Shown: piece by piece, positions 34,838-44,950 of the stretch
Numbering within the stretch: the first letter of the stretch is position 1
Layout: the number at the start of each line of letters is the position of its first letter
Origin: a bacterium
Lineage (GTDB): Bacteria; Bacillota; Bacilli; Lactobacillales; Streptococcaceae
DNA: 64,000 bases
Assembly (NCBI GenBank): GCA_905221035.1
Contig: CAJNBP010000009.1
Coordinates: 1 to 64,000 of the forward strand
Direction: 5' to 3'
Made by a program: the position numbers and the translations under genes
Notes under the pieces: model-generated
Told to the model about the DNA's origin: nothing
Seen by the model: only the letters and a program-made list of their open reading frames with translations
Databases searched by the model: none

Positions 34838-35224
34838 ATGGACTATCAAGCTGTCATTCCTGAATTTGTAGTATCTGACCTCGAAAAGTCACGCCACTTC
34901 TACTGCGACTTGCTGGGATTTTCTGTCGAATACGAGCGTCCAGAGGAGAAATTTCTCTTCCTCTCGCTTGAAGACTGCCAACTTATGCTAGAAGAAGGCA
35001 GCACAGAAGAATTAGCCCAACTAACCTATCCTTTCGGGCGCGGTGTCAATATTTCCTTTGGCATTGAAGATGTCCCTCAGCTCCACCAAAAACTGCTGGA
35101 AGCTGACTATTCTATCCATCGTCCGCTGACCAAAAGAGAATTTCGAGTGGGAGATAGCTTTATTTACCCTCACGAATTTGCAGTTTTGGATCCAGATGGC
35201 TATTTTTTAAGATTTAGCGAATAG
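34838..35224 (+). CDS. VOC family protein (glyoxalase/bleomycin-resistance fold)
   Basis: A 128-residue vicinal-oxygen-chelate fold protein with one VOC domain. The start IPEFVVSDLEKSRHFYCDLLGFSVEYERPEEKF and the end AVLDPDGYFLRFSE are typical of the bleomycin-binding-protein branch. The metal or ligand residues are not complete enough to assign glyoxalase activity. It may bind an aromatic antibiotic or act as an unknown lyase. AAGGAG precedes the ATG. Confidence 0.82.
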   Translation: MDYQAVIPEFVVSDLEKSRHFYCDLLGFSVEYERPEEKFLFLSLEDCQLMLEEGSTEELAQLTYPFGRGVNISFGIEDVPQLHQKLLEADYSIHRPLTKREFRVGDSFIYPHEFAVLDPDGYFLRFSE

Positions 35225-35388
35225 AAAAAATCTTTCAAATCAGAAAAAGGCATATTGTCAGGTCTTGAAGAATCTTGATAATATGTCTTTTATGATGAAA
35301 AATACTTCTAAATATTAGCCTATAATTGATAATTTGTCCATTTTTCTTTAATTTGTTCGTTTTTTGTTTCAAAATACTGACAAAATAT

Positions 35389-35417
35389 TTGATTTCTAAA
35401 GTTATTTAGTGTAAAAT
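35389..35417 (+). promoter_or_regulatory. Promoter of xpt-pbuX
   Basis: TTGATT (35389-35394), a 17-base spacer and TAAAAT (35412-35417). The region 35225-35388 between the VOC gene and this promoter is AT-rich; I see no gene in it. Confidence 0.7.
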
Positions 35418-35454
35418 AAAAACATTGGCGCAAGCCTATTTAAAATTGAATATC

Positions 35455-35600
35455 GTTTTACTTGTTTATGTCGTGAATTGGCACGACGTTTCTACAAGGT
35501 GCCGGAACACCTAACAATAAGTAAGTTAGCTTGAGGGGATGGTCTTTTTTGCCATGCCTATTTTGGGGACTTGCTTAGAGATTAAGTAGGTCTTTTTTCT
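35455..35600 (+). promoter_or_regulatory. Guanine riboswitch and terminator upstream of xpt
   Basis: P1 is ACTTGTT (35460-35466) / AATAAGT (35516-35522). P2 is GTCGTG / CACGAC with GG in its loop, J2/3 contains the invariant TTTCTAC, and P3 is AGGTG / CACCT with CC in its loop for the kissing contact. A C at the J3/1 position fits guanine rather than adenine. A terminator (GACTTGCTTA / TAAGTAGGTC then T6, about 35569-35597) lies downstream; its left arm can pair with AAGTAAG of the P1 region, giving the off switch. Confidence 0.9.
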
Positions 35601-35666
35601 ATCAGTTTTACTGGATAGAAATCTGAAACAAGGAAATTTATTGGCTTTTAGACTTTAGGAGGTCTT

Positions 35667-36248
35667 ATGAAATTATTAGAAGAGCGCATCCTCAAGGATG
35701 GGCATATCTTGGGTAACAACATTCTCAAGGTGGATTCCTTTTTAACCCACCAAGTTGACTTTAGCTTGATGCGAGAGATTGGTAAGGTTTTTGCGGAAAA
35801 ATTCGCTGCTGCTGGCATTACCAAGGTTGTGACCATTGAAGCGTCAGGCATTGCCCCAGCCGTTTTTACAGCTGAAGCCTTGAATGTTCCCATGATTTTC
35901 GCCAAAAAAGCCAAAAACATCACCATGAATGAAGGCATCTTAACTGCAGAAGTCTACTCCTTTACCAAACAGGTGACCAGCACCGTTTCTATAGCTGGAA
36001 AATTCCTCTCGCCAGAGGACAAGGTCTTGATTATTGACGATTTCCTTGCTAATGGCCAAGCCGCCAAAGGCTTGATTCAAATCATCGAACAAGCCGGTGC
36101 TAGAATCGAAGCTATCGGTATCGTGATTGAAAAATCCTTCCAAGATGGTCGTGATTTTCTTGAAAAAGCAGGTTACCCCGTCCTATCACTTGCTCGTTTG
36201 GATCGTTTTGAAAATGGTCAGGTCGTATTTAAGGAGGCAGATCTCTAA
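35667..36248 (+). CDS. xpt: Xanthine phosphoribosyltransferase
   Basis: A 193-residue purine salvage enzyme making XMP from xanthine and PRPP. The PRPP loop is [17 protein letters not shown] (about residues 122-138), and the substrate-binding [15 protein letters not shown] precedes it. AGGAGG lies before the ATG. It shares one base with pbuX (TAATG), so import and phosphoribosylation are coupled. The guanine riboswitch upstream should shut both down when guanine is plentiful. Confidence 0.96.
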   Translation: MKLLEERILKDGHILGNNILKVDSFLTHQVDFSLMREIGKVFAEKFAAAGITKVVTIEASGIAPAVFTAEALNVPMIFAKKAKNITMNEGILTAEVYSFTKQVTSTVSIAGKFLSPEDKVLIIDDFLANGQAAKGLIQIIEQAGARIEAIGIVIEKSFQDGRDFLEKAGYPVLSLARLDRFENGQVVFKEADL

Positions 36249-37510
36249 TGCAAACTCAAGAAAAACACTCGCAAGCAGCAGTTCTTGGCTTGCAGCACTT
36301 ACTAGCAATGTACTCAGGATCTATCCTGGTTCCCATCATGATTGCGACAGCCCTTGGCTATTCAACTGAGCAGTTGACCTACCTGATTTCTACAGATATC
36401 TTCATGTGTGGGGTGGCAACCTTCCTCCAACTCCAACTCAACAAATACTTTGGAATTGGACTACCAGTCGTTCTCGGAGTTGCCTTCCAATCAGTCGCTC
36501 CCTTGATTATGATTGGTCAAAGCCATGGTAGTGGTGCTATGTTTGGTGCCCTTATCGCATCAGGGATTTACGTGGTTCTTGTTTCAGGCATTTTCTCAAA
36601 AGTAGCTAATCTTTTCCCATCTATCGTAACCGGATCTGTTATTACTACGATTGGTTTAACCTTGATTCCTGTCGCTATTGGAAATATGGGAAATAACGTT
36701 CCAGAGCCAACTGGTCAAAGTCTCTTGCTTGCAGCTATCACTGTTCTGATTATCCTCTTGATTAACATCTTTACCAAAGGATTTATCAAGTCTATCTCTA
36801 TTTTGATTGGTCTGGTTGTTGGAACTGCCATTGCTGCTAGCATGGGTTTGGTGGACTTCTCTCCTGTTGCGGCAGCACCACTTGTCCATGTCCCAACTCC
36901 CCTCTACTTTGGGATGCCAACCTTTGAAATCTCATCTATTGTCATGATGTGTATCATCGCAACGGTGTCTATGGTTGAATCTACTGGTGTTTATCTGGCC
37001 TTATCTGATATCACAAAGGATCCGATCGACAGCACGAGGCTGCGTAACGGTTACCGTGCAGAAGGTTTAGCCGTACTTCTCGGAGGAATCTTTAACACCT
37101 TCCCTTACACAGGATTTTCACAAAACGTTGGTCTGGTTAAATTATCAGGTATCAAGAAACGCCTGCCAATCTACTACGCAGCTGGTTTCCTAGTTCTCCT
37201 TGGACTCCTTCCTAAGTTTGGCGCCCTTGCCCAAATCATTCCGAGTCCTGTCCTCGGTGGTGCCATGCTAGTGATGTTTGGTTTTGTCTCGATTCAAGGG
37301 ATGCAAATCCTCGCCCGTGTTGACTTTGCTAACAATGAACATAACTTCCTTATCGCAGCTGTATCAATCGCTGCAGGTGTCGGCCTCAATAACAGTAATC
37401 TCTTTGTCAGCATGCCAACAGCCTTCCAAATGTTCTTCTCAAACGGAATCGTTGTAGCCAGCCTACTTGCCATTGTCCTCAATGCAGTATTAAATCATAA
37501 AAAGAAATAA
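36248..37510 (+). CDS. pbuX: Xanthine permease (NCS2 family)
   Basis: A 420-residue multi-helix membrane transporter of the nucleobase:cation symporter-2 family. The signature segment VVLGVAFQSVAPLIMIG and the later NTFPYTGFSQNVGLVKLSGI are diagnostic. It imports xanthine for Xpt. It starts on the last base of the xpt stop codon. A terminator follows 2 bases after the stop. Confidence 0.95.
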   Translation: MQTQEKHSQAAVLGLQHLLAMYSGSILVPIMIATALGYSTEQLTYLISTDIFMCGVATFLQLQLNKYFGIGLPVVLGVAFQSVAPLIMIGQSHGSGAMFGALIASGIYVVLVSGIFSKVANLFPSIVTGSVITTIGLTLIPVAIGNMGNNVPEPTGQSLLLAAITVLIILLINIFTKGFIKSISILIGLVVGTAIAASMGLVDFSPVAAAPLVHVPTPLYFGMPTFEISSIVMMCIIATVSMVESTGVYLALSDITKDPIDSTRLRNGYRAEGLAVLLGGIFNTFPYTGFSQNVGLVKLSGIKKRLPIYYAAGFLVLLGLLPKFGALAQIIPSPVLGGAMLVMFGFVSIQGMQILARVDFANNEHNFLIAAVSIAAGVGLNNSNLFVSMPTAFQMFFSNGIVVASLLAIVLNAVLNHKKK

Positions 37511-37511
37511 G

Positions 37512-37536
37512 AAAAAGAGGTGTGAGCCTCTTTTTT
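37512..37536 (+). terminator. Terminator of xpt-pbuX
   Basis: AAAAAGAGG / CCTCTTTTTT with a 6-base loop. It is short in GC pairs but extended by A-T pairs, and can work in both directions toward the convergent thioesterase gene. Confidence 0.75.
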
Positions 37537-37542
37537 GTTTAT

Positions 37543-37947
37543 CTATATCCTTACCTGTCTATCTTCTGACCTTTGGCCTGTGACAAACATGGTGAAGGTT
37601 GCTTTGCAGACATTTTTGCCTTCTTGATTGGTGATATCCACATCCACGACACAGGTTGTGCGACCTTGATGGACGCATTCTCCTTTAATGGTCAACACGT
37701 CGTCGAGTTTTCCAGCCTTGAGGTAGTTGATAGAGGACTGGAGTGTCACCCCATCAAGCCCCAGCGAGATAACCACCAAACCACTAATCTGGTCACAAAG
37801 GGTGAAGAGATAGCCACCGTGGGCATTGCCATAGTAGTTGAGCGACGAGTCCACTACTTTGGTCGTCACCACAACGTGACCATCTCTCATTTTTTCAATT
37901 TCGTAATTTTCAAAGGCAGATATAGCGTCAAAATGAAAGTCTTTCAT
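37543..37947 (-). CDS. PaaI family hot-dog thioesterase
   Basis: A 134-residue hot-dog fold protein. The PaaI-type active-site segment is YYGNAHGGYLFTLCDQISGLV (about residues 38-58), with the glycine-rich HGG turn and the aspartate of CDQ. It probably hydrolyses an acyl-CoA; the substrate is unknown. The ATG at 37945-37947 follows AGGAGGAA at a good distance, so the longer frame is not used. It is a single leftward gene between two convergent or divergent units. Confidence 0.85.
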   Translation of the reverse strand: MKDFHFDAISAFENYEIEKMRDGHVVVTTKVVDSSLNYYGNAHGGYLFTLCDQISGLVVISLGLDGVTLQSSINYLKAGKLDDVLTIKGECVHQGRTTCVVDVDITNQEGKNVCKATFTMFVTGQRSEDRQVRI

Positions 37948-38016
37948 CGTTTCCTCCTGATATTTCAAACGACACTATGATACTACTTTTTATAGGACTG
38001 TGCAAGGAGAAAGCTC

Positions 38017-39504
38017 CTAGTCTGGTAAAATTCCGACCTGTTCTACAAAGCGCATAAAGGCTGCTTGTCCTTGTTCCGTCTGCTTGTAAACCCCTGCGTC
38101 CTCCAGAACACGCGCAAAGATAGCACCAACAGAGTCCTTGACGATTTCAAGGGCTCTTTCTTTATCCGCTAGATCTGTATGTTGGGCTTTGAGTTGGTCT
38201 GCCCATTCCTGATGATAAGAGGCAACTGTATCCTCTTCTCCCACGAGATAGCTGGCGACTTGCTCCACTTCTGCTTTCAGACGTGGTGGCAATATAGCCA
38301 AGCCCATGACCTCAATCAAGCCGATATTTTCCTTCTTGATATGTTGGACATCCTTGTGGGGATGATAGATGCCATCAGGATGCTCTGGCGATGTCTGATT
38401 GTCCCGCAAGACCAAGTCCAACTCAAACTGTCCATCGCGTTTACGGGCAATCGGTGTAATGGTATGGTGTGGTGTTCCATTACTTTCTGCCAAGACTTGC
38501 ACACTTGGGTCTGAATACTGCCGCCATTCCTGCAAAATCTTATCGGCCAAGTTAATCAAATCCTCTTTGGAATCCGAAGTCAAACGCAACACTGACATGG
38601 GCCACTTGACAATCCCAGCCTTGACCTGCTCAAATCCAGCAAAACAGAAAGTCTTTTGCAAGGGAGCCAATTCCATAGGGAATACGTGACGGCCCCCCTG
38701 ATAGTGGTCATGGGTGAGAATAGAGCCCCCCACAATCGCTAAGTCGGCATTTGAACCCGCAAAATATCCTGGAAACTGTTCTACGATAGCCAGCAGACGC
38801 TCAAAACTCTGACGGCTAATGGCCATGGGACGATGCTGGCCATCTAAGAAAATACAGTGCTCATTAAAATAAGCATAAGGCGAATACTGGAAGCCCCACT
38901 CCTGACCAGCCATTTCAAAACGGATAATACGGTGGTTGCTACGAGCTGGGTGGTTAACTCGACCATGATAGCCCTCATTCTCTAGACAAAGCTGACACTG
39001 GGGATAATTACTAGCTTGCACCAACTTGGCCGCCGCAATCTCTTTCGGATCCTTTTCAGGCTTAGAGAGGTTGATGGTAATCTCAAGTTCTCCGTAGTCA
39101 GATAGAACACGATAAGCAATATTTTTAGCAATGGCCTTGAGTTTGATGTAGTCATTTTTCTGGCTGAGTTGGTAAAAATCTGCAATCGCCTGCTCTGGAG
39201 ATTGGGCATAGGTCCCCCAGAAGTCACGATTAACCTGACTTGGACAAGGGGTCACCAAGTCCAGCAGTTCAGCACCGAGGATTTCACGCGCAGTCTGACT
39301 ATCCTCAATCGTCTCTAATCGAACCGCCTCCTCGACAAGCTGGTCCTTGAGGTCAATCAATTTATCCAGATTCGTCTCAACTTCCAAAACACCATCTCCC
39401 ACTCGGGCCAAGACACGATTGGTCAGGTAGATTCGATCTATTTCCTCAAAGGTACTTTCAGTAATGACTTCTGTGATAAATGCATCTAGAATTCCCTGAC
39501 TCAT
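38017..39504 (-). CDS. galT: UDP-glucose-hexose-1-phosphate uridylyltransferase (type 2)
   Basis: A 495-residue Leloir-pathway enzyme exchanging UMP between UDP-glucose and galactose-1-phosphate. It is the long Gram-positive type-2 GalT. Recognisable segments are TPCPSQVNRDFWGTY, NHRIIRFEMAGQEWGFQYSPYAYFNEH, SILTHDHYQGGRHVFPME and PHHTITPIARKRDG. The start overlaps the stop of an interposed HAD phosphatase gene by 4 bases. It is the last gene of the gal operon. Confidence 0.95.
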   Translation of the reverse strand: MSQGILDAFITEVITESTFEEIDRIYLTNRVLARVGDGVLEVETNLDKLIDLKDQLVEEAVRLETIEDSQTAREILGAELLDLVTPCPSQVNRDFWGTYAQSPEQAIADFYQLSQKNDYIKLKAIAKNIAYRVLSDYGELEITINLSKPEKDPKEIAAAKLVQASNYPQCQLCLENEGYHGRVNHPARSNHRIIRFEMAGQEWGFQYSPYAYFNEHCIFLDGQHRPMAISRQSFERLLAIVEQFPGYFAGSNADLAIVGGSILTHDHYQGGRHVFPMELAPLQKTFCFAGFEQVKAGIVKWPMSVLRLTSDSKEDLINLADKILQEWRQYSDPSVQVLAESNGTPHHTITPIARKRDGQFELDLVLRDNQTSPEHPDGIYHPHKDVQHIKKENIGLIEVMGLAILPPRLKAEVEQVASYLVGEEDTVASYHQEWADQLKAQHTDLADKERALEIVKDSVGAIFARVLEDAGVYKQTEQGQAAFMRFVEQVGILPD

Positions 39505-40160
39505 TGATTCTCCTTCTTACTTTCTAAATAGTCTCTGACAGCATCCAAATCCTGAAAAACTTGTTCTGTTTTATTTAAGAAAGACTGTGCTGGTATTTTT
39601 AAGTTTGGAATACAAATAACTGGTATCCCAGCTCTATAGGCTGCTTCAATCCCTGCTTCACTATCCTCTAATACTAAGCAATTCTCTGGTAAAACATTCA
39701 AATCACTACAGGCCTTTAAAAATATATCAGGATAAGGTTTGCTTCGCTTTACATCTTTTGCAAAAACTAGATGGTCAAATAGGGACAGTATACCATTACT
39801 ATCCAAAATCATTCTAGCTCTAGATTCAACACTTGAAGTTGCTAAAGCGATTGGAATACCTTCTCTTTGCAAAAAAGCAAGCAAATTTTTAGCACCTTTT
39901 TTTAAATTTACACCTTTGGCTAAAATTTTAGCTTCCAGTTCATAAACTTTTTCCAAGGTTTGGTCAAAGTTCCAAGGTAAATCATAGGTATCCAAAAATC
40001 GTTGAACATTCTCCTCTTCCCTATGTCCACTGTATTCTCTAGAATATGTATCTTCTGTGAAAGGAATTCCAAAATCCTCAAGCAATTCTTGATAAACTTT
40101 TAGAGAAATGATCTCAGTATCAGCTAATAAGCCATCTAAATCAAATATTACAGCTTTCAT
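39501..40160 (-). CDS. HAD hydrolase (beta-phosphoglucomutase-like) inside the gal operon
   Basis: A 219-residue HAD-superfamily subfamily IA protein. Motif I is AVIFDLDGLLADTE (residues 3-16), motif II is ALATSSVESR, motif III is the lysine in VKRSKPYPDIFLKA and motif IV is LVLEDSEAGIEAAYRAG. The cap domain with EDTYSREYSGHREE is of the phosphoglucomutase/phosphatase type. It sits between galK and galT, 11 bases after galK and overlapping galT by 4. Its base usage is more AT-rich than either neighbour, so it looks like an insertion into an older galKT pair. It may dephosphorylate or isomerise a hexose phosphate; unproven. Confidence 0.88.
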   Translation of the reverse strand: MKAVIFDLDGLLADTEIISLKVYQELLEDFGIPFTEDTYSREYSGHREEENVQRFLDTYDLPWNFDQTLEKVYELEAKILAKGVNLKKGAKNLLAFLQREGIPIALATSSVESRARMILDSNGILSLFDHLVFAKDVKRSKPYPDIFLKACSDLNVLPENCLVLEDSEAGIEAAYRAGIPVICIPNLKIPAQSFLNKTEQVFQDLDAVRDYLESKKENQ

Positions 40161-40171
40161 ATACTTCTCTC

Positions 40172-41350
40172 CTAGTCTAGAACGCGAGTGCCACCTGCAA
40201 CTTCAGCGATATAGAAGCTTGGAGCGTATCCGACTACTTCCTCATAGTGCTTACCAACAGCTTCCTTAAAGGCCTCAACAGTATCTTTTTGAACCAAGGC
40301 AATGGCACAGCCACCAAATCCTGCCCCTGTCATACGAGCACCGAGAACACCTTCCTGAGCCCAAGCTGTGTGAACTAGGGTATCCAATTCCAAGCCAGTT
40401 ACTTCATAGTCATGTTCTAGAGAAACGTGAGAAGCATTCATCAAGCGACCAAATGTTTCCAAATCACCTGCTTGAAGGGCTGTTTGAGCTTTGAGGGTAC
40501 GTTGGTTTTCAAGAACAGCATGACGAGCACGTTTCAAACGATTTTCGTCTTTGATTAGGTAGCTATATTGGTCAAAGGCCCACTCGTCCAATTCACCCAA
40601 GGTCTGAATATCCAAGGCAACTTGCAACTCTTCCACTGCTTTTTCACACTCAGCACGGCGTTCATTGTATTTAGAGTCAGCCAATTCACGACGTTTGTTG
40701 GTGTTCATGATGACAACAACATTGTCTTTCAAATCAAGTGGTAGCAAATCATACTCTAAGGTGTTGGTATCAAGGTAAATAGCACGTTGGTCTGCCCCCA
40801 TACCGATAGCAAACTGGTCCATAATACCAGAATTGACTCCGATAAAGTTGTTTTCTGTTTGTTTTCCGATTTTAACCAAATCTAAACGGTCTAGTTTTAA
40901 ATCAAAGAGATACTCTGCCACGACCCCTGTCAAAAGTTCCAAAGATGCTGAAGAGGACAAGCCAGCACCATTTGGAATATTCCCATAAACATAAAAATCA
41001 AACCCTTTGTCAATCACATGTCCCGCTTCTTGCAAGAAATGAAGAACTCCTTTTGGATAGTTGGTCCAGCTATGCTCCTTTTCAAACTTGAGGCCTGCAA
41101 GAGGAACTTCAATGATCCCCTTGTCCTCAAAGTTGGCTGAATAGAAACGTAAAACTTGGTCGTCACGCTTGCGAGCTGCACCATAAGTTCCCAAGGAAAT
41201 AGCAGCTGGAAAAACGTGTCCGCCATTGTAGTCTGTGTGTTCGCCAATCAGATTGATACGACCTGGTGAAAAGAAAGTTTGATCTGCTTCTTGACCAAAA
41301 ACGGCAAGAAAGTCTTTACGAAGAGCTTCTGCAGTAAGATGTTGTGTCAT
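40172..41350 (-). CDS. galK: Galactokinase
   Basis: A 392-residue GHMP kinase phosphorylating galactose at C1. The galactose-binding signature is [22 protein letters not shown], the ATP loop is [14 protein letters not shown], and the third motif is [14 protein letters not shown]. The promoter at 41407-41435 and repeat-type operators lie between it and divergent galR. It is the first gene of galK-HAD-galT. Confidence 0.97.
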   Translation of the reverse strand: MTQHLTAEALRKDFLAVFGQEADQTFFSPGRINLIGEHTDYNGGHVFPAAISLGTYGAARKRDDQVLRFYSANFEDKGIIEVPLAGLKFEKEHSWTNYPKGVLHFLQEAGHVIDKGFDFYVYGNIPNGAGLSSSASLELLTGVVAEYLFDLKLDRLDLVKIGKQTENNFIGVNSGIMDQFAIGMGADQRAIYLDTNTLEYDLLPLDLKDNVVVIMNTNKRRELADSKYNERRAECEKAVEELQVALDIQTLGELDEWAFDQYSYLIKDENRLKRARHAVLENQRTLKAQTALQAGDLETFGRLMNASHVSLEHDYEVTGLELDTLVHTAWAQEGVLGARMTGAGFGGCAIALVQKDTVEAFKEAVGKHYEEVVGYAPSFYIAEVAGGTRVLD

Positions 41351-41406
41351 ATGAATTCTCCTTTGACTGTCCGTTAAATCACCTTAACGTGTAATCGTTT
41401 TCTTCT

Positions 41407-41471
41407 ATTGTATCCAAGGCTTTTGCCAAGGTCAATCCTTTTTACTAAACTTTTACTAAACTATCGGTAAA
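41407..41471. promoter_or_regulatory. galK promoter with GalR-type operator repeats
   Basis: On the minus strand TTGACC (41435-41430), a 17-base spacer and TACAAT (41412-41407) form the galK promoter. Just upstream are two direct copies of TTTACTAAAC (41441-41450 and 41452-41461) and a GTAAA (41467-41471) that makes an inverted arrangement with the second copy. They lie between galK and galR, and a TATACT at 41488-41493 is a likely galR -10. They are probably GalR binding sites for both genes. Confidence 0.65.
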
Positions 41472-41487
41472 AAGCAGAAAAATATGA

Positions 41488-42519
<1,032 letters not shown>

Positions 42520-42556
42520 GATATTAAATAAGCTAGGCAAAAAGTCTCTAAAAGCA

Positions 42557-42605
42557 AAAAGCGCATAGTGTCAAATGTTTAGAAACCTTGATACTATGCG
42601 TTTTT
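42557..42605 (+). terminator. Terminator of galR
   Basis: A 14-base arm GCGCATAGTGTCAA (42561-42574) pairs with TTGATACTATGCGT (42588-42601) around a 13-base loop, followed by T residues. A-run upstream makes it partly bidirectional. Confidence 0.8.
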
Positions 42606-42661
42606 GTGTGAAGATTTACTTCATTCTCTCTTGAAATTGAGTTTTGTCCCAGCCTCTTTTT

Positions 42662-43552
42662 CTAGTGTTGATGCCCGTGGTGCTGCTCTAAAGCTGTTAC
42701 CTTTCGCTTATGTTGCGCATGATTGCTTTGACTGGTGTCCACTTCGATAGTAATATTCTGCACACCTCTTTCTTCTAAGAGCTGACGTACTTGATTCTTT
42801 GTTTCCGTCATCTGCTCCCAATCTTCTAAACAGAGATGGACAATGGCATTTTTTTCCAAACCATCCATAGTCCAGAGATTAAGCTGATTAAGACTGGCCA
42901 CATTGTCCAATCGCTCCAGGCCATTCTTTACTTGCTCAATATCAAGACCTTCTGGCACAGCATCCAAGAAAATCTTGAGCGTAGACCAAAAACGTGGAAG
43001 GGCTTTTGAAAGAATAAAGAAAGAAATGACAAGGGACAAAAGTGGGTCTAGGATATACCAGTTCGTGAACCGAAGAACAATCGCCATCAGAATCACAGCC
43101 AGCCACCCTAGGGTATCTTCCAGAAAATGCAGACTCAGAATAGACTCATTCTTTGTCTTTCCCTTACCAACCACTAGACTCGCTAACACATTAATAGTAA
43201 TCGCAATAATTCCTAACCAGAGAATCCCCTCATCATTGACTGGTTGCGGATTTAAAATCTTCGTGACATTTTCCAAAATGACTAGAACTGATCCTGTCAT
43301 GAGTATTATCGCTGTTACCAAGGCTCCTAGCAGACTAAACCGCTTATAGCCCAAGGTGTACTGATTATCTTCTTCACGATTAGAGATGGTTTCTAGAAAA
43401 GCTGATATTCCAATTGCAATCGCATCTCCCAAGTCATGCACAGAGTCAGCAAGAACAGCGCTAGAACCAAATATTCCACCTGCAATAAACTCGACAATGG
43501 CATAAGTCAAATTTAAGAAAAAGGCCACCCAAACAGCATATTTTGTCTTCAT
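42662..43552 (-). CDS. czcD: Cation diffusion facilitator CzcD (zinc efflux)
   Basis: A 296-residue six-helix CDF transporter exporting Zn2+. Metal-site residues are in LADSVHDLGDAIAIG (HxxxD in helix 2) and LHFLEDTLGWLAV (HxxxD-like in helix 5). A histidine-rich tail EQHHGHQH closes the protein, and the C-terminal ferredoxin-like domain covers about residues 200-285. I start at 43552, where AAAGGA lies 9 bases upstream; an ATG at 43561 abuts that site. The divergent TetR gene sczA is its expected zinc-responsive regulator. Confidence 0.93.
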   Translation of the reverse strand: MKTKYAVWVAFFLNLTYAIVEFIAGGIFGSSAVLADSVHDLGDAIAIGISAFLETISNREEDNQYTLGYKRFSLLGALVTAIILMTGSVLVILENVTKILNPQPVNDEGILWLGIIAITINVLASLVVGKGKTKNESILSLHFLEDTLGWLAVILMAIVLRFTNWYILDPLLSLVISFFILSKALPRFWSTLKIFLDAVPEGLDIEQVKNGLERLDNVASLNQLNLWTMDGLEKNAIVHLCLEDWEQMTETKNQVRQLLEERGVQNITIEVDTSQSNHAQHKRKVTALEQHHGHQH

Positions 43553-43581
43553 ATTTCTCATTCCTTTGTTATAATAGATTC

Positions 43582-43598
43582 ATGAACATCTTGTTCAT
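43582..43598. promoter_or_regulatory. SczA-type operator (inverted repeat) upstream of czcD
   Basis: ATGAACA-TCT-TGTTCAT, a perfect 7-bp inverted repeat with a 3-base centre, 30 bases from the czcD start. It lies next to the TATAAC/TATTAT -10 region on the minus strand. TGAACA motifs are the kind of site described for SczA (recalled). Confidence 0.7.
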
Positions 43599-43684
43599 TA
43601 TCATTATCCACTAAAACTCAAAGAAAGGATAGAAGCAAAGCGTCAGCTTTATTCAGTTCTGAACAATTTGCCTCAAGTGTCCAT

Positions 43685-44221
43685 ATGACTAAGATTGACC
43701 GCCGTATCAGTAAAACAAAAAAAGCTATCTATAAAGCTTTTCTACAACTTTTGAATGCTAAGGGCTACGAGGCCACTACTGTTCAGGATATCATTGATCT
43801 CGCAGATGTGGGACGTTCCACCTTTTACTGTCACTATGAAAGCAAAGAGCTACTTCTAGATGAGCTCTGTCGTTACCTCTTCCATCATCTCTTTGAAAGA
43901 GAGCAAGCCATTTCAACCGAAGATTACCTTGCCCACCTCTTTCTACATTTTCAGAAAAATCAAGACCATATCACTAGTTTACTATTCTCCAAAAATGACT
44001 ACTTCCTCCGTCAACTCCAGAGAGAGCTGGAGCACCACGTCTATCCTATGCTGGCTGAGGATTTGAAAAAAGCTCACCCAAGTCTGCCTGCTTCTTATCT
44101 CCAACACTTAGTTGTAACCAACTTTATCGAGACATTAACCTGGTGGCTTAAAAAAGGGCAAGATTTCACAGAACAAGAAGTTGTCCAGTTTTATCTAGAC
44201 CTTCTCATTCCTAAAAATTGA
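43685..44221 (+). CDS. sczA: TetR-family zinc-responsive regulator SczA
   Basis: A 178-residue TetR-family protein. The N-terminal DNA-binding domain is AKGYEATTVQDIIDLADVGRSTFYCHYESKELLL (about residues 23-56). In pneumococcus SczA controls czcD in response to zinc. Divergent position, size and the neighbouring CDF gene support the assignment. No strong ribosome site precedes the ATG. Two terminators follow (44235-44268 and 44283-44309). Confidence 0.88.
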   Translation: MTKIDRRISKTKKAIYKAFLQLLNAKGYEATTVQDIIDLADVGRSTFYCHYESKELLLDELCRYLFHHLFEREQAISTEDYLAHLFLHFQKNQDHITSLLFSKNDYFLRQLQRELEHHVYPMLAEDLKKAHPSLPASYLQHLVVTNFIETLTWWLKKGQDFTEQEVVQFYLDLLIPKN

Positions 44222-44234
44222 ATACAGAGTAGAG

Positions 44235-44309
44235 CTCAGTTGCCTTATGCCTAGACTACTGAGTTTTTCATTTTTTAACAATAAAAGAGGACCCACCGAT
44301 CCTCTTTTT
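44235..44309. terminator. Two tandem terminators after sczA
   Basis: The first is CTCAGT / ACTGAG with a 17-base loop and T5 (44235-44268). The second is AAAAGAGGA / TCCTCTTTT with an 8-base loop (44283-44309), flanked by A and T runs on either side, so it can also stop leftward pnuC transcription. Confidence 0.75.
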
Positions 44310-44386
44310 CATTATCTCAAATCCTTGATTATCAACTCTATCTGTATTAACCGAAAACTTAAAACAGCATTTTCAAACATCTCTTC

Positions 44387-44950
44387 TTAGTTAGGTAAGT
44401 CAGTATTCTGCTTAGCTGCCTTGCTCCACTGGTACCAACCAACTAGACTGTTAATGAGATAAATTAGATATTTCCCTTGAATTTGCAGGCTTCCTCCCCA
44501 CCAGAGATAAATTGAAAAGACATTTGTAGCTGCCCAGAATATCCATTGTTCACGGTAAACAGCTGTCATGAGGATTTGCCCTACCCCATTGGTCGCATCA
44601 GTGATAGAATCACGATAGGGACGATTGGCACCGATAGACTGATAAATAAAGCCAAAAACCAACCACCAAAGAACACTAATGGAAAGATACTTTGTCCAAC
44701 CCTTGCCATATAGTTTACGTGCGACAAACTCTTGTTGTTCTTTCTTAAACTGAGCTTGATAAATCCAAACTAGGAGCCCAATCGGTTGCATAATTGTAAA
44801 ATAGAGAGTTGTTAAAACCTCACCATAGAAGCCTTTTTGAAGGGCAAGCACCAGATAAATGATGGAATTAATCAAACCAAATAGGTAGTTACTAGCACGA
44901 CCTTCAGCTTCTCAAAGAGCAGAAAAAAGGTTAGTAAGGCTTGAGAGACG
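44387..44950 (-). pseudogene. pnuC: 5'-truncated pnuC (nicotinamide riboside transporter)
   Basis: The open part encodes the C-terminal helices of a PnuC transporter (LQKGFYGEVLTTLYFTIMQPIGLLVW ... QWIFWAATNVFSIYLWWG). Reading upstream, EAEGRASNYLFGLINS continues the family sequence, is preceded by a stop codon (TGA at 44914-44912), and then SSLTNLFSAL is still plausible pnuC. At about 44950 the sequence changes to an ISS1 transposase. The first third of the protein and the promoter are missing, so the gene is dead. Intact pnuC would import nicotinamide riboside for NAD synthesis. Confidence 0.85.
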
